Position numbers and translations under genes: made by a program. 64,000 nucleotides of DNA from Haloplanus sp. CK5-1 (GTDB taxonomy: Archaea > Halobacteriota > Halobacteria > Halobacteriales > Haloferacaceae): positions 62,001 through 126,000 of the forward strand of contig NZ_CP147505.1 in the NCBI RefSeq assembly GCF_037201915.1. The letters run 5' to 3'. Below the pieces are notes generated by a model. The model saw only the letters and a list, made by a program, of their open reading frames with translations. It was not told the DNA's origin and made no database searches. This document shows positions 16,903 to 26,527 of this stretch, piece after piece (within the stretch, counting starts at the first letter, position 1; the number at the start of each line of letters is the position of its first letter).

Positions 16903-18201
16903 TCAGGTCGCGGCGTCGATGGCTCGATCCAAGTCGGCGACGATGTCCTCGACGTCCTCCAGTCCGACGGACAGACGGACCATGTCGGGCGTGACCCCCG
17001 CCGCGCGCTGTTCGTCCTCGGTCAACTGCTGGTGGGTGGTCGAGGCGGGGTGGATCACCAGCGTCTTCGCGTCGCCGACGTTCGCCAGCAGCGAGGCGAG
17101 TTCCACGTTGTTCACCGTCTCGCGGGCGGCCTCGTACCCCGCCTCGAGGCCGAAGGTGATCATGCCGCCGTAGCCGTCGTCGAGGTACTCGCTGGCGGCG
17201 TCGTGGGTCTCGTGGTCCGGGAGGCCGGGGTAGGTCACCCAGCCCACGTCGGGGTGGTCGGCGAGATGTTCCGCGACGGCCATCGCGTTCTCGCAGTGGC
17301 GGTCCATCCGCATCGGGAACGACTCCAGTTTCTGGAGGGTGACCCACGCGTCGAACGGCGACTGCTGGTCGCCCAGATCCCGCAGGCCGCGGGCGATGGC
17401 AGCGTAGGTGAAGCCCGCGGGCGCGAACGTCTCGTGGAAGTTGACGCCGTGGTAGGCGGGGTTGTCCGCGCCGATCTCGGGGTAGTCGTCGGCGTACGTC
17501 CCCCAGTCGAAGGTGCCGCCGTCGACCAGGACCCCGCCGACGGTCGACCCCGATCCGTGGAGCCACTTGGTCGTCGAGTTCCACACGAGATCAGCGCCGT
17601 GTTCGACCGGTCGGCACAGATACGGCGTCGCGAACGTGTTGTCGACGAGGAGGGGGACGCCGTTCTCGTGGGCGATGTCCGCGATGCGCTCGATGTCGGG
17701 GGTCACCAGCGCCGGGTTGCCGATCGTCTCGAGGTGGACGTACGCGGTGTCGTCGTCGATGGCGTCGGCGTAGGCGTCGTAGTCCAGCGTGTCGACGAAC
17801 CGGGTCGTAATCCCACGGCGCTCGACGGAGTGGGTGAGGTACGTGTAGGTGCCGCCGTACAGCGCCGAGGCGGTGACGACGTTGTCGCCCGCCTCCGCGA
17901 GCAGGAACGTCGCGAGGTCGAGGGCGGCCATCCCGGAGGCGGTGGCGACGGCCCCGACGCCACCTTCGAGCGAGGCGAGACGCTCCTGGAGGGTGCCGAC
18001 GGTCGGGTTCATCAGCCGCGAGTAGATGTGGCCCTCCGTCTCGAGGGCGAACTGCCCCGCGGCGTCGTCGGCGTCGTCGAAGACGTACGACGTGGTCTGG
18101 TAGATGGGCGGCGCGCGCGAACCCGTCGACGGATCGGGGCGCTGGCCGGCGTGCAGGCTTCGCGTGTGGAATCCGGGTGCGTCGGTCTCGTCGTCTGGCA
18201 T
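16903..18201 (-). CDS. metY: O-acetylhomoserine sulfhydrylase, first paralogue
   Basis: This PLP enzyme of the Cys/Met metabolism family makes homocysteine from O-acetylhomoserine and sulfide. The PLP lysine lies in NSTTKWLHGSGSTVGG, and SRLMNPTVGTLQERLASLEGG is the family's early block. Length is 432 residues. A second close paralogue, also starting [11 protein letters not shown]-like, is encoded at 24393-25658 beside metX. The intervening DNA is the liv transporter operon, so this copy may be the last gene of that transcript (81 bp downstream of livF). Confidence 0.88.
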   Translation of the reverse strand: MPDDETDAPGFHTRSLHAGQRPDPSTGSRAPPIYQTTSYVFDDADDAAGQFALETEGHIYSRLMNPTVGTLQERLASLEGGVGAVATASGMAALDLATFLLAEAGDNVVTASALYGGTYTYLTHSVERRGITTRFVDTLDYDAYADAIDDDTAYVHLETIGNPALVTPDIERIADIAHENGVPLLVDNTFATPYLCRPVEHGADLVWNSTTKWLHGSGSTVGGVLVDGGTFDWGTYADDYPEIGADNPAYHGVNFHETFAPAGFTYAAIARGLRDLGDQQSPFDAWVTLQKLESFPMRMDRHCENAMAVAEHLADHPDVGWVTYPGLPDHETHDAASEYLDDGYGGMITFGLEAGYEAARETVNNVELASLLANVGDAKTLVIHPASTTHQQLTEDEQRAAGVTPDMVRLSVGLEDVEDIVADLDRAIDAAT

Positions 18202-18282
18202 ATGGGTAGCGTTCGACGGCGACCATTCTAATAACGCTGTCGAACGTGTACGAGAACGGCGAACCGAGGAGGCGTTGCCCGA

Positions 18283-18999
18283 TCAGTCGGTGCCGAGGTA
18301 GAGTTCGGCCACCTCGTCGCTGTCGAGCAACTCCTCGCCGGTGCCCTGGAACCGATTCTCGCCCATATCGAGGACGATGCCGCGGTCGGAGCGCTTGAGC
18401 GCCGCCCGAGCGTTCTGCTCGACCATCAGGATCGGCGTGCCGGCGTCGTTGATCTCGACGATCTTCTCGAACATCTCCTCGACGAGTTGCGGGGCCAGCC
18501 CCGCCGACGGCTCGTCGAGGACGAGCAGATCGGGATCGAGGATCATCGCGGTCCCCATCGCGACCATCTGCTGTTGGCCGCCGCTGAGGGAGCCGGCCCG
18601 CTGGTCGGCGCGGTCCTCGAGGACGGGGAACTGGTCGTACACCTCCTCGAGTCGCTCGTCAAAGTCGAACCAGTCTTTCCCCTCGGCGGGCCACGCGCCC
18701 ATCTTCAGGTTCTCCATGACCGAGAGGTTCGGGAAGATGTTGTCGTTCTGGCGGACGTAACACATGCCGTACTCGACGATTTCCTCCGGCGGCTTGCCGG
18801 CCAGATCGGTGCCGTTGAAGTGGACCGAGCCCTCCCGGGCCTCGACGACGCCGACGATGGTCTTCAGCAGGGTCGACTTCCCGGCCCCGTTCGGGCCGAT
18901 GATCGTGACCACCTCGCCGTCTTCCATCTGCATGTCGACACCGTGGACGATGATCGCGTCGCCGTAGCCGCTGACGACGTTCTCGAGTTCGAGTAACAT
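18283..18999 (-). CDS. livF: Branched-chain amino acid ABC transporter, ATPase LivF
   Basis: This is the second ATPase of a Liv-type importer. Walker A (GPNGAGKSTLL), the LivF-type switch QNDNIFPNLSVMENL, the signature LSGGQQQMVAMG and Walker B (LLVLDEPSAGL) are all present in 238 residues. Its ATG overlaps the TAA of livG by one base (TAATG), a sign of translational coupling. The operon order is livK-livM-livH-livG-livF. Confidence 0.92.
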   Translation of the reverse strand: MLLELENVVSGYGDAIIVHGVDMQMEDGEVVTIIGPNGAGKSTLLKTIVGVVEAREGSVHFNGTDLAGKPPEEIVEYGMCYVRQNDNIFPNLSVMENLKMGAWPAEGKDWFDFDERLEEVYDQFPVLEDRADQRAGSLSGGQQQMVAMGTAMILDPDLLVLDEPSAGLAPQLVEEMFEKIVEINDAGTPILMVEQNARAALKRSDRGIVLDMGENRFQGTGEELLDSDEVAELYLGTD

Positions 19000-19763
19000 T
19001 AGACGTCACCTCCGAGGTACGCTTCGAGCATCCGCTCGTCGGACTGGACTTCCTCCGGGGTACCCTTCGAGAGCACCGCGCCGTCGTGCAGGCCGATGAC
19101 GGTGTCGGAGATGCGCATGATCGCTTCGATGTCGTGTTCCACGACGAGGAAGGTCATGTCGCGCTCGTCGCGCAACTCCATGATGCGCTGGAGGAGTCGG
19201 TCGGTCAGGTCCGGATTGACCCCAGCCATCGGCTCGTCGAGCAACAGGAGCTCCGGATCGGCCATCAGCGCCCGGCCGAGTTCCAGCAGCTTTCGCTGAC
19301 CGCCCGAGAGGTTGCCGGCGTACTCGTCGCGCAGGTCCCAGAGTTCGAGGAACTTCAGGAGTTCCTCGGCGCGGGCGCGGGCGTCCCGCTCAAACTCGCG
19401 GACCCCGCTGGTGTTCGCGGCCGCCGCGAGCACCTTCTCGCCGGGGTTGTTCTGCGACGCGAGCAGCATGTTGTCCATCACTCGCATCCCAGTGAGTTCC
19501 TGTGCGATCTGGAAGGTCCGCACCAGACCGCGTTGGGTCCGCTCGTTGGGTGGCAGTCCGGTTATGTTCTCGCCGTCGAACGTCACGGTCCCCTCGTCGG
19601 GGTGGTGGAAGCCCGCGAGCAGTTTGAACATGGTGGACTTGCCGGCCCCGTTCGGGCCGATGACGCCGACGATCTCCGTGCGCTCGACCTCGAAGGAGAC
19701 GTCGTCGACGGCGACGATGCCGCCGAACGTCTTCCGGAGGTTGTTGGCTTCGAGGAGCGTCAT
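18999..19763 (-). CDS. livG: Branched-chain amino acid ABC transporter, ATPase LivG
   Basis: Walker A (GPNGAGKSTMFKLL), the LivG marker RGLVRTFQIAQEL, signature LSGGQRKLLELG and Walker B (LLLLDEPMAGVNP) identify the first ATPase of a Liv importer. The protein (254 residues) pairs with LivF as the motor on the inner face of the membrane. Its ATG overlaps the stop of livH. Confidence 0.92.
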   Translation of the reverse strand: MTLLEANNLRKTFGGIVAVDDVSFEVERTEIVGVIGPNGAGKSTMFKLLAGFHHPDEGTVTFDGENITGLPPNERTQRGLVRTFQIAQELTGMRVMDNMLLASQNNPGEKVLAAAANTSGVREFERDARARAEELLKFLELWDLRDEYAGNLSGGQRKLLELGRALMADPELLLLDEPMAGVNPDLTDRLLQRIMELRDERDMTFLVVEHDIEAIMRISDTVIGLHDGAVLSKGTPEEVQSDERMLEAYLGGDV

Positions 19764-20623
19764 CGCGTCGCCTCCCCGAACAGGCCGTCCGGACGTGTGA
19801 GCAGACCGATGATCAGTGCAACGAGACCGACGCCGAACTTGTACTCCGAGGGGATGACGGCGACGCTCACTTCCTGTGCGACGCCGATGAAGTAGCCGCC
19901 GGCGACGGCACCCTTGGGGTCACCGATGCCGCCCAGGATGACCGCCGCGAAGATGGCGATCAGGGCGGTAAAGCCCATGTTCGGGCGGATCTGGGCGTCG
20001 AGTCCGAGCATAATGCCGCTGAGGCCGGCGATGGCACCGCCGATCAGCCAGACGTACAGGACGAGTTTCTCCGTGTCGACGCCGCGGATGCGCGAGAGCA
20101 TCCGGTCGTCGGACGCCGCGCGCATCGCGATGCCGATCCGGGTCCGACGGAGCATGGCGTAGACGCCGAGCAACAGGAGCAGGCTCACGACGATGATCGC
20201 GATCTGTTCGACGCTGAACCTGACCCCCGCAAAGGAGGGGTTGGCCTCCATCGGGAGGTCGTAGAAGTGCCCACTGGGCCCCCAGATCGCACGCAGCAGG
20301 TTCCGGATGAAGAAGGCCACGCCAATCGAGACGATGAGCAGCGTGATCGGGCTCCGGGTCCGGAAGTGCTGGAAGACCAGTTTGTCGAGGACCACCGAAC
20401 CGACGGACATGAAGAGGACGCCGGCGACGATGGCGACGCCGAGCGGCAGTCCGACCTGTGCGTTGACCGCCCAGGCGACGTACGCGCCGGCGGCCATGTA
20501 GTCGCCGTACGCGATGTTGATGAAGTTGAGGATGCCGAAGATGAGCGTCAGCCCCAACGCGGCGACGGAGATGATGCTTCCGACGACCAGTCCGTTCCAG
20601 ATGAGTTGTGGATCGAGTACCAT
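19760..20623 (-). CDS. livH: Branched-chain amino acid ABC transporter, permease LivH
   Basis: A polytopic membrane protein of 287 residues with the LivH-type start (WNGLVVGSIISVAALGLTL), the conserved NIAYGDYMAAGAY segment and the loop RAASDDRMLSRIRGV that docks the ATPase. It forms the channel with LivM. It starts six bases after livM ends. Confidence 0.92.
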   Translation of the reverse strand: MVLDPQLIWNGLVVGSIISVAALGLTLIFGILNFINIAYGDYMAAGAYVAWAVNAQVGLPLGVAIVAGVLFMSVGSVVLDKLVFQHFRTRSPITLLIVSIGVAFFIRNLLRAIWGPSGHFYDLPMEANPSFAGVRFSVEQIAIIVVSLLLLLGVYAMLRRTRIGIAMRAASDDRMLSRIRGVDTEKLVLYVWLIGGAIAGLSGIMLGLDAQIRPNMGFTALIAIFAAVILGGIGDPKGAVAGGYFIGVAQEVSVAVIPSEYKFGVGLVALIIGLLTRPDGLFGEATR

Positions 20624-20629
20624 CGATGA

Positions 20630-21571
20630 TCACTCCGAAGTGCCGGCCTGCAACCGCTCGGCGTCGCCGAGCAGGCCCTCCGGCCGGTAGTAGAGGACGA
20701 GGATCAACACCACTCCGACGACCATCAGTCGGATGTAGGAGAGTTGGTCGCCGAAGGGCACGTCGCCGGGGATGAACCGCGTGATCTGTCGGAGCCCCAC
20801 GATGACGCTGGCTCCGAGGATCGCGCCGCCGTAGCTCCCCGCCCCGCCGATGATGACGGCCGCCCAGATCAGGAACGTGATGCTGGGCAGGAACATGATC
20901 GACGAGATGGCGTAGACGTAGTGCGCCCAGAGGCCGCCGGCGAGGCCGGCGATGGCCGCGCCGATGCCGAACGACTTCAGCTTGAAGACGTAGGTGTTCT
21001 TGCCGAGTGCGAGGGGCACGTCGTCGTTCTCGCGGATGGCGTGGAGCACCCGCCCGAACGGACTGGTCGAGAGCCGTTCGAACAGCAGGTAGCAGACGGC
21101 GACGATGGCCCACACGAGAACGAAGTAGAAGAGGTCGTAGCTGAACGGGATCGCGCCGTCGAGCGGGCGGGGGATGTTCTTCAGCGTCTGGGCACCCGTC
21201 GTCAGCCACGCCTCGTTGTGGATCAGCAGTCGGATGAGCTCCGCGGCACTCAGCGTCACTATCGCCAGGTAGTCGCCCTCGAGCCGGACGCTCGGGAGGG
21301 CGATCAACACGCCGAAGACGCCGGCGAGGGCGGTCCCCGCGACGAGGCCGACGATGATCGGGAAGTCGAACCCGACGACCCGCGTCGCAAGACTGCCGGT
21401 CGCCGGCGGTGTCGTGAGTATCGCGGACGTGTACGCGCCGACCGCGAAGAACGCCGCGTGTGCGAAGTTCAACAGGCCGGTGTCGCCCCAGTGCATGTTC
21501 ATGCCGATCGCCAGCAGCGAGTAGACGCCGGCGATGATGCCGACGACCAGCAGTAGGTCTACAAGTGCCAT
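20630..21571 (-). CDS. livM: Branched-chain amino acid ABC transporter, permease LivM
   Basis: The 313-residue membrane protein has the LivM hallmarks GDTGLLNFAHAAFFAVGAY near the N-terminus and the ATPase-docking loop AIRENDDVPLALG, with multiple hydrophobic helices between and after. It lies directly downstream of the substrate-binding protein gene and upstream of livH. Confidence 0.92.
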   Translation of the reverse strand: MALVDLLLVVGIIAGVYSLLAIGMNMHWGDTGLLNFAHAAFFAVGAYTSAILTTPPATGSLATRVVGFDFPIIVGLVAGTALAGVFGVLIALPSVRLEGDYLAIVTLSAAELIRLLIHNEAWLTTGAQTLKNIPRPLDGAIPFSYDLFYFVLVWAIVAVCYLLFERLSTSPFGRVLHAIRENDDVPLALGKNTYVFKLKSFGIGAAIAGLAGGLWAHYVYAISSIMFLPSITFLIWAAVIIGGAGSYGGAILGASVIVGLRQITRFIPGDVPFGDQLSYIRLMVVGVVLILVLYYRPEGLLGDAERLQAGTSE

Positions 21572-21638
21572 GGTTCGATGTGGTTCATGTGTTGAATATT
21601 GGAAGTTGGTGTGCGTCTGCGGACGTTGCAGACGGGCC

Positions 21639-22955
21639 TCAAGCGGTCAGTTCCTCGGTCGAGAACGTCGTCAGCTCGGTCCACTCGCCGCCCTCGACTT
21701 CGAGGACGGAGAATGGTCCGACGGGGTCGCCGTCCTCGTCGAAGTCCTGCGGGTTCGACGCGCCCTGGTAGTTGATCTCGTTGCCGGCTTCGAGTTCCTC
21801 CTTGCCCTCGGAGAAGGTGGTGACCTCGGTACCCTCGGGGCGAGCGACCGGGTTGATGTTGTCCGTGATGGCCTGCCGGGTGGCCTCGCCGGCACGCTGG
21901 GCCGCCAGCGCGATGATGTTCATCGCGTCGTAGCCGGCGGCACCGAAGGTGCCGGGTGCCTGACCGTGCATGTCCTGGTGGGACTGCTGGAACTGGTCGT
22001 AGGCCGGGCCGGGCGCGGGAGCCTGTCCGAAGATGGGTGCCTCGGCCATCGCGTCGGCCCCGATGCGCTCGATGAAGTCGGCCGTGATGACGTCGTTCCC
22101 GATGAAGATGGGGATGTCGAGGTCGGCCTCGATGTAGTTGCGCATGAACAGCGCCGACACCTCGGTGCCGGCGGTCATGGAGATGACGTCCGCCCCGGAG
22201 TCGGCGATCTCTTGCATCTCGCTGCGGTAGGAGTCGGAGTTGATGGCGAGGGCCACGTCGGCGACCTGTTCGCCGCCCTGGCCGGTGAAGTAGTCGGCCA
22301 CCGCCGCCGAGAAGCTCTGTGATCCCTTGTCGTCCTTGTAGACGACCGCCATCTGGGTGTAGTCGTTGTCGAGGGCGTACTGCCCCTGTGCGCGCCCGGC
22401 GATGGCGTCGCTCGGGACCGTCCGCCACAGGTAGTCGTCGGGGCCACCCACGTCGTCCAGTTGGGTGGTCCCCGCGGAGACGGAGAGCATCGGAAGTTCC
22501 GCGTCCGCGACCGGCTGGAACAGGTTCGGAATCACCGTACTCGACGGGCCGAGCGTGGCCACCACGCCGGCCTCGTCGAGCGTGTTGAACCCCGAGACGG
22601 CCGCCTGTGGCGTCGTCTCCGTGTCCTGTTCGTTGATCTCCACCTCGCTGCCGAGGACGCCGGCGTCGTTGATGTCGGCGAGGGCGACGTCGCGGCCGCG
22701 GGCGGCGTTCGGGCCGACCCAGCCGAGACCCTGACTGAACGGCGCGAGGGTGCCGACGAGGATCGAATCGCCGCCACCACCACCGTCGCCACCGTCGCCG
22801 CCACCACCGCCGTCGCCGCCACCACCGCCGTCGCCACCGTCGCCACCGTCGCCGCCACCACCGCCGCCGGAGCATCCAGCGAGGCCGACGATACCTGCTG
22901 CACCTGCCGCCTTGACGAATCGACGTCGTCTCACGTTTCTGTCTGGCATCTTCAA
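21639..22955 (-). CDS. livK: Liv-type substrate-binding lipoprotein
   Basis: The N-terminus has a twin-arginine motif (RRRRFVK) followed by a lipobox (GLAGC), so the protein is probably exported folded by Tat and anchored by lipid outside the membrane. A very long Gly/Asp linker follows (about residues 30-62), built from a GC-rich trinucleotide repeat at about 22770-22870. The rest is a periplasmic binding fold of the amide/leucine-binding type (LAPFSQGLGWVGPNAARGRD, GPSSTVIPNL). It heads the liv operon. A second ATG two codons in (22949) is equally possible. Confidence 0.88.
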   Translation of the reverse strand: MKMPDRNVRRRRFVKAAGAAGIVGLAGCSGGGGGGDGGDGGDGGGGGDGGGGGDGGDGGGGGDSILVGTLAPFSQGLGWVGPNAARGRDVALADINDAGVLGSEVEINEQDTETTPQAAVSGFNTLDEAGVVATLGPSSTVIPNLFQPVADAELPMLSVSAGTTQLDDVGGPDDYLWRTVPSDAIAGRAQGQYALDNDYTQMAVVYKDDKGSQSFSAAVADYFTGQGGEQVADVALAINSDSYRSEMQEIADSGADVISMTAGTEVSALFMRNYIEADLDIPIFIGNDVITADFIERIGADAMAEAPIFGQAPAPGPAYDQFQQSHQDMHGQAPGTFGAAGYDAMNIIALAAQRAGEATRQAITDNINPVARPEGTEVTTFSEGKEELEAGNEINYQGASNPQDFDEDGDPVGPFSVLEVEGGEWTELTTFSTEELTA

Positions 22956-23169
22956 TCAAATCTGCAGGGATTTATCCCCATTAATGTTTGTGGAATAGTC
23001 GGGTGACAACATTGAACATGGGAATCGGGTCGGTAGTGCCGGGAAAAAATAATAGACGTACGTTATTTCCGACGTCGGCGGTGTCCCCGATCACACCGGT
23101 ATCGGGCTGACTGGGAGCGTGGGGACCCGGCTGCCGGGAGCGCCGCCGTCGATCCTGCGGTCCCGCGTC

Positions 23170-24396
23170 TCAGCCGCCGAACAGCGAGTTGTGGACGGGC
23201 GCGAAGTCGTCGGAGCCCTCGACATCCTCCTCCTCGGCCGTGTCGTGGATCGCGCGACCCGCCAGTCCAGCCGACAGGAAGTCCCGAATCGGCGGCCCCA
23301 CCTTCTCGGGTTCGACGAGGAAGGCGTCGTGGCCGTGGTCCGACTGGACGACGTGGTGGGCGACCGGGACGCCGGCCTCGCGGCTCGCCTCGGCCAGGGA
23401 TTCGGACTGCGCGACGGTGAAGTGCCAGTCGCCGGTGAAGGACATGATCAGTGCCTCGCCCTCGAAGGCGGCGAGGGCGTCGGCGTCGCTCTCGTATCCC
23501 TCGCTGAGGTCGTAGTCGTCCATGGCGCGGGTGAGGTAGAGGTAGGAGTTGGGGTCGAACCGGTCGACGAACTTCTCGGCCTGGTAGTCGAGGTACGACT
23601 CCACCTCCCGGTACGGGAAGAAGGCGGCGGCGCGGTCGGCGGGAAAGGATCGCACGGCGTCCCGGCCGGCCGCTCGACGACCGAAGCGATCCGCCATCGA
23701 AGCCTTCGAAAGGTACATGACGTGCCCGATCTGTCGGGCGAGCGCCAAGCCATCGGTGGGGGGGTCGCCGCCGTAGTAGTTCCCACCCCGCCAGTCGTCG
23801 TCGGCCGTGATCGCTCGGCGGGCGATGGCGTCCAAGGCGAGACACTGGGCGTCGAGGCGGGCGGCCGCGGCGACGGGGACGATCCGCGCAACGTCGTCGG
23901 GGTACTGCACCGCCCAGTCGAGGACGTTCATCCCGCCGGCGCTGCCACCGACGACGGCACGCAGGCGACCGACGCCGAGGTCGTCGAGCAGGCGGCGCTG
24001 ACTGCGCGTCCAGTCGCCGATCGTCACGGGCGGGAAGTCGGTCCCCCAGGGCTCGCCCGTCTCCGGGTTCTCGGCCGGCGGGCCGGACGACCCGTAACAG
24101 GACCCGAGCACGTTCGCACAGACGACGTAGTACTCGGTGGTGTCTATCGCCTTGCCGGGGCCGACGATGTCGTTCCACCACGCCCGCGCCTGGCCCGCCG
24201 TCTCGGCGACGCCAGCGCTGGCGACGTTCTGACTCCCGGTGAGCGCGTGACAGACGAGGACGGCGTTGCTCCCGCCGTCCGGGTCAGCCTCGAAGTCGCC
24301 GTACGCCTCGTAGGCGACCTGCAGGTCGTCGACCGACTCGCCACACTCGAAGGTGAACTCGCCGAGACTGCGCGTGCCGCTCTCGACGGACGTCAT
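23170..24396 (-). CDS. metX: Homoserine O-acetyltransferase
   Basis: MetX activates homoserine with acetyl-CoA for methionine synthesis. It is an alpha/beta hydrolase: the nucleophile serine is in [12 protein letters not shown], and the late acid and histidine are in TGDWHF and SDHGHDAFL. The early block [12 protein letters not shown] is typical. Length is 408. Its ATG overlaps the stop of the second metY (ATGA), so the two consecutive pathway enzymes are made from one transcript. Confidence 0.92.
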   Translation of the reverse strand: MTSVESGTRSLGEFTFECGESVDDLQVAYEAYGDFEADPDGGSNAVLVCHALTGSQNVASAGVAETAGQARAWWNDIVGPGKAIDTTEYYVVCANVLGSCYGSSGPPAENPETGEPWGTDFPPVTIGDWTRSQRRLLDDLGVGRLRAVVGGSAGGMNVLDWAVQYPDDVARIVPVAAAARLDAQCLALDAIARRAITADDDWRGGNYYGGDPPTDGLALARQIGHVMYLSKASMADRFGRRAAGRDAVRSFPADRAAAFFPYREVESYLDYQAEKFVDRFDPNSYLYLTRAMDDYDLSEGYESDADALAAFEGEALIMSFTGDWHFTVAQSESLAEASREAGVPVAHHVVQSDHGHDAFLVEPEKVGPPIRDFLSAGLAGRAIHDTAEEEDVEGSDDFAPVHNSLFGG

Positions 24397-25658
24397 CGGA
24401 GCCCCCGTTCGAGGTCGTCGATGACGTCCTCGCTGTCCTCCAGACCCACCGAGAGGCGAACCATATCGGGCGTGACGCCCGCCGCACGCTGTTCGTCCTC
24501 GCTCAACTGCGAGTGGGTGGTCGAGGCGGGGTGGATCACCAGCGTCTTCGCGTCGCCGATGTTGGCGAGGAAACTCGCCAGTTCGACGGTTTCACACAAC
24601 TCCTTGGCCGCCTCGTAGCCGTCGGCGAGGCCGAACGTGACCATGCCGCCGTAGCCGTCGAGGTACTCGCTGGCGGCGTCGTGGGTCTCGTGGTCCGGGA
24701 GGCCGGGGTAGGTCACCCAGCCCACGGCCGGGTGGTCGGCGAGGAACTCCGCGACGGCGCGAGCGTTCTCGCAGTGGCGGTCCATCCGCAGGGGGAGTGT
24801 CTCCAGTCCCTGCATGGTGACCCACGCGTCGAAGGGGGACTGGCCGTTGCCGAGACTCCGAACCGAGCGGTAGCGGACGGCGGCCGCGAGCGCCCGGTCG
24901 CCGAACCGCTCGCCGAAGTCGAGGCCGTAGGCGGGGTTCTCGCCGGCGAGTTCGGGGTAGTCGGCGTCGGGATGGTCCCACGGGAAGGTGCCGCCGTCGA
25001 CCAGGATACCGCCGAGGGTCGTCCCCGACCCGTGGATCCACTTGGTCGTCGACTCCCAGACGAGGTCCGCGCCGTGTTCGATGGGGCGACAGAGGTAGGG
25101 CGTCGCGAACGTGTTGTCGACGAACAGCGGCGTCGCCCGGTCGTGGGCGACGTCGGCGAGACGGTCGAAGTCCGGCGTCACCAGCGACGGGTTGGCGATG
25201 CTCTCGACGTGGACGAACGCGGTGTCGTCGTCGATGGCGTCGGCGTAGGCGTCGTAGTCCAGCGTGTCGACGAAGCGAGTCTCGATTCCGCGGCGCGAGG
25301 CCATCTTCGAGAAGTACGTGCTCGTCCCGCCGTACATGTCGGAGGCAGCGACGACGTTGTCCCCCGCGGACGCGAGGACGCTCGTCGCGGCGTCGAGAGC
25401 GGCCATCCCCGCGGACGTGGCGACGGCGTCGGTACCGCCGGACAGCGAGGCGAGGCGGCGTTCGAGCGTTCGGGTCGTGGGGTTGGAGAACCGCGAGTAG
25501 ATGTTGTCCTCGACGTCGAGGCTGAACCGCTCGGCCGCGTCGTCGGCGTCGTCGAAGACGTACGACGTGGTCTGGTAGATGGGTGGCGCGCGCGAACCCG
25601 TCGCCGGATCCGGCTCCTGCCCGGCGTGGAGGCTGCGGGTGTGAAAACCGTCGGTCAT
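24393..25658 (-). CDS. metY: O-acetylhomoserine sulfhydrylase, second paralogue
   Basis: The 421-residue PLP enzyme uses the O-acetylhomoserine that MetX makes. The PLP lysine is in [16 protein letters not shown]. It is clearly similar along its whole length to the protein at 16903-18201 but not identical, for example in the loop between residues 235 and 270. The gene is first in a metY-metX operon. Having the acetyltransferase directly coupled suggests this copy is the dedicated methionine enzyme. Confidence 0.9.
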   Translation of the reverse strand: MTDGFHTRSLHAGQEPDPATGSRAPPIYQTTSYVFDDADDAAERFSLDVEDNIYSRFSNPTTRTLERRLASLSGGTDAVATSAGMAALDAATSVLASAGDNVVAASDMYGGTSTYFSKMASRRGIETRFVDTLDYDAYADAIDDDTAFVHVESIANPSLVTPDFDRLADVAHDRATPLFVDNTFATPYLCRPIEHGADLVWESTTKWIHGSGTTLGGILVDGGTFPWDHPDADYPELAGENPAYGLDFGERFGDRALAAAVRYRSVRSLGNGQSPFDAWVTMQGLETLPLRMDRHCENARAVAEFLADHPAVGWVTYPGLPDHETHDAASEYLDGYGGMVTFGLADGYEAAKELCETVELASFLANIGDAKTLVIHPASTTHSQLSEDEQRAAGVTPDMVRLSVGLEDSEDVIDDLERGLR

Positions 25659-25712
25659 GTGCGTAGTGCATATTCCTGAAAGAACTTATAACCGGTAGTT
25701 ACGCGCGTGCGG

Positions 25713-26363
25713 TCACACCGGGTCGTGCTCGTCCATCTCCCACCGGCTCAGTCGGCGCAGGATCTCGTCGAGGTGGATCTGCACGGTCTCCCGGACGATT
25801 TCGTCCGGGATCGGCTCGTCCGACGACAGGCGGGTCACGTTCGACCGCACCGGGACGAGTTCGGCGTCGTAGTCGCTGACGAACAGTTGCCCCTGTTGTT
25901 CGAGGCGTGTGGGGAGCCTGTGGCGGAGAAAGGGGAGATTCGTCCGGCAGACGTACGGTGATCCCTCCTCGTCGAACTCCATCTCGCTGGTCGAAATCGG
26001 GTGGTACTGCGTGTAGTCCGACCCGACGATTTCGGCGACTAGGAGCGGAATCTTGACCCGTGACGCCCCCGAATCGGAGCGGTTCGGGTCGAGAGCGTCG
26101 CCCAACTCGTCGTACGTGCGTCCGGTGGCGAACCAGACTGCGAAGTCGGCGACTGTCGACCGGGTCTCGACCGTCAACCCACCCTCGCCGTCCGTCCCGA
26201 CGTCGAACGTCGTCCGAAACGGAACGTCGGCGCCGGCCTCGATGCCGTCGACGTAGTGCTCGTCTACCAAGTCCTCGCGGATTCTCCGCTCGATGTCGTG
26301 TGTCGCCAAGAAGGCCTCGACGGCGTCGACACACAGCGTCTGCAGTTCGGCCTTGGTGGTCAT
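25713..26363 (-). CDS. Hypothetical protein (216 aa)
   Basis: The protein starts MTTKAELQTLCVDAVEAFL and is soluble, acidic and mixed alpha/beta. It has no signal peptide or metal motif. The C-terminal end (VRETVQIHLDEILRRLSRWEM) is helical. An ATG at 26510 would add 49 basic residues reading through the divergent promoter region, so 26363 was preferred. It is divergent from the aminotransferase gene. I recognise no family. Confidence 0.6.
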   Translation of the reverse strand: MTTKAELQTLCVDAVEAFLATHDIERRIREDLVDEHYVDGIEAGADVPFRTTFDVGTDGEGGLTVETRSTVADFAVWFATGRTYDELGDALDPNRSDSGASRVKIPLLVAEIVGSDYTQYHPISTSEMEFDEEGSPYVCRTNLPFLRHRLPTRLEQQGQLFVSDYDAELVPVRSNVTRLSSDEPIPDEIVRETVQIHLDEILRRLSRWEMDEHDPV

Positions 26364-26527
26364 ACGGCGCTGTTCCGCCGCCGGGAGTAAGAGCGTGGGG
26401 ACCTGCGTCGACGTGTGGCCGAGAGTCCACCGGGGGGAGCCGGCACCGCCCGGACGCCGGTCCGTTGGACACCTCCACCCGGCATCAAAAGGACCATGCC
26501 GTCTCGCCACGCCATAGTCCCTACCGG

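Noticed and set aside
22760-22875. Trinucleotide repeat tract in livK as a mobile or CRISPR-like repeat
   Set aside because: It encodes the Gly/Asp linker after a lipobox, a common low-complexity linker in haloarchaeal lipoproteins.
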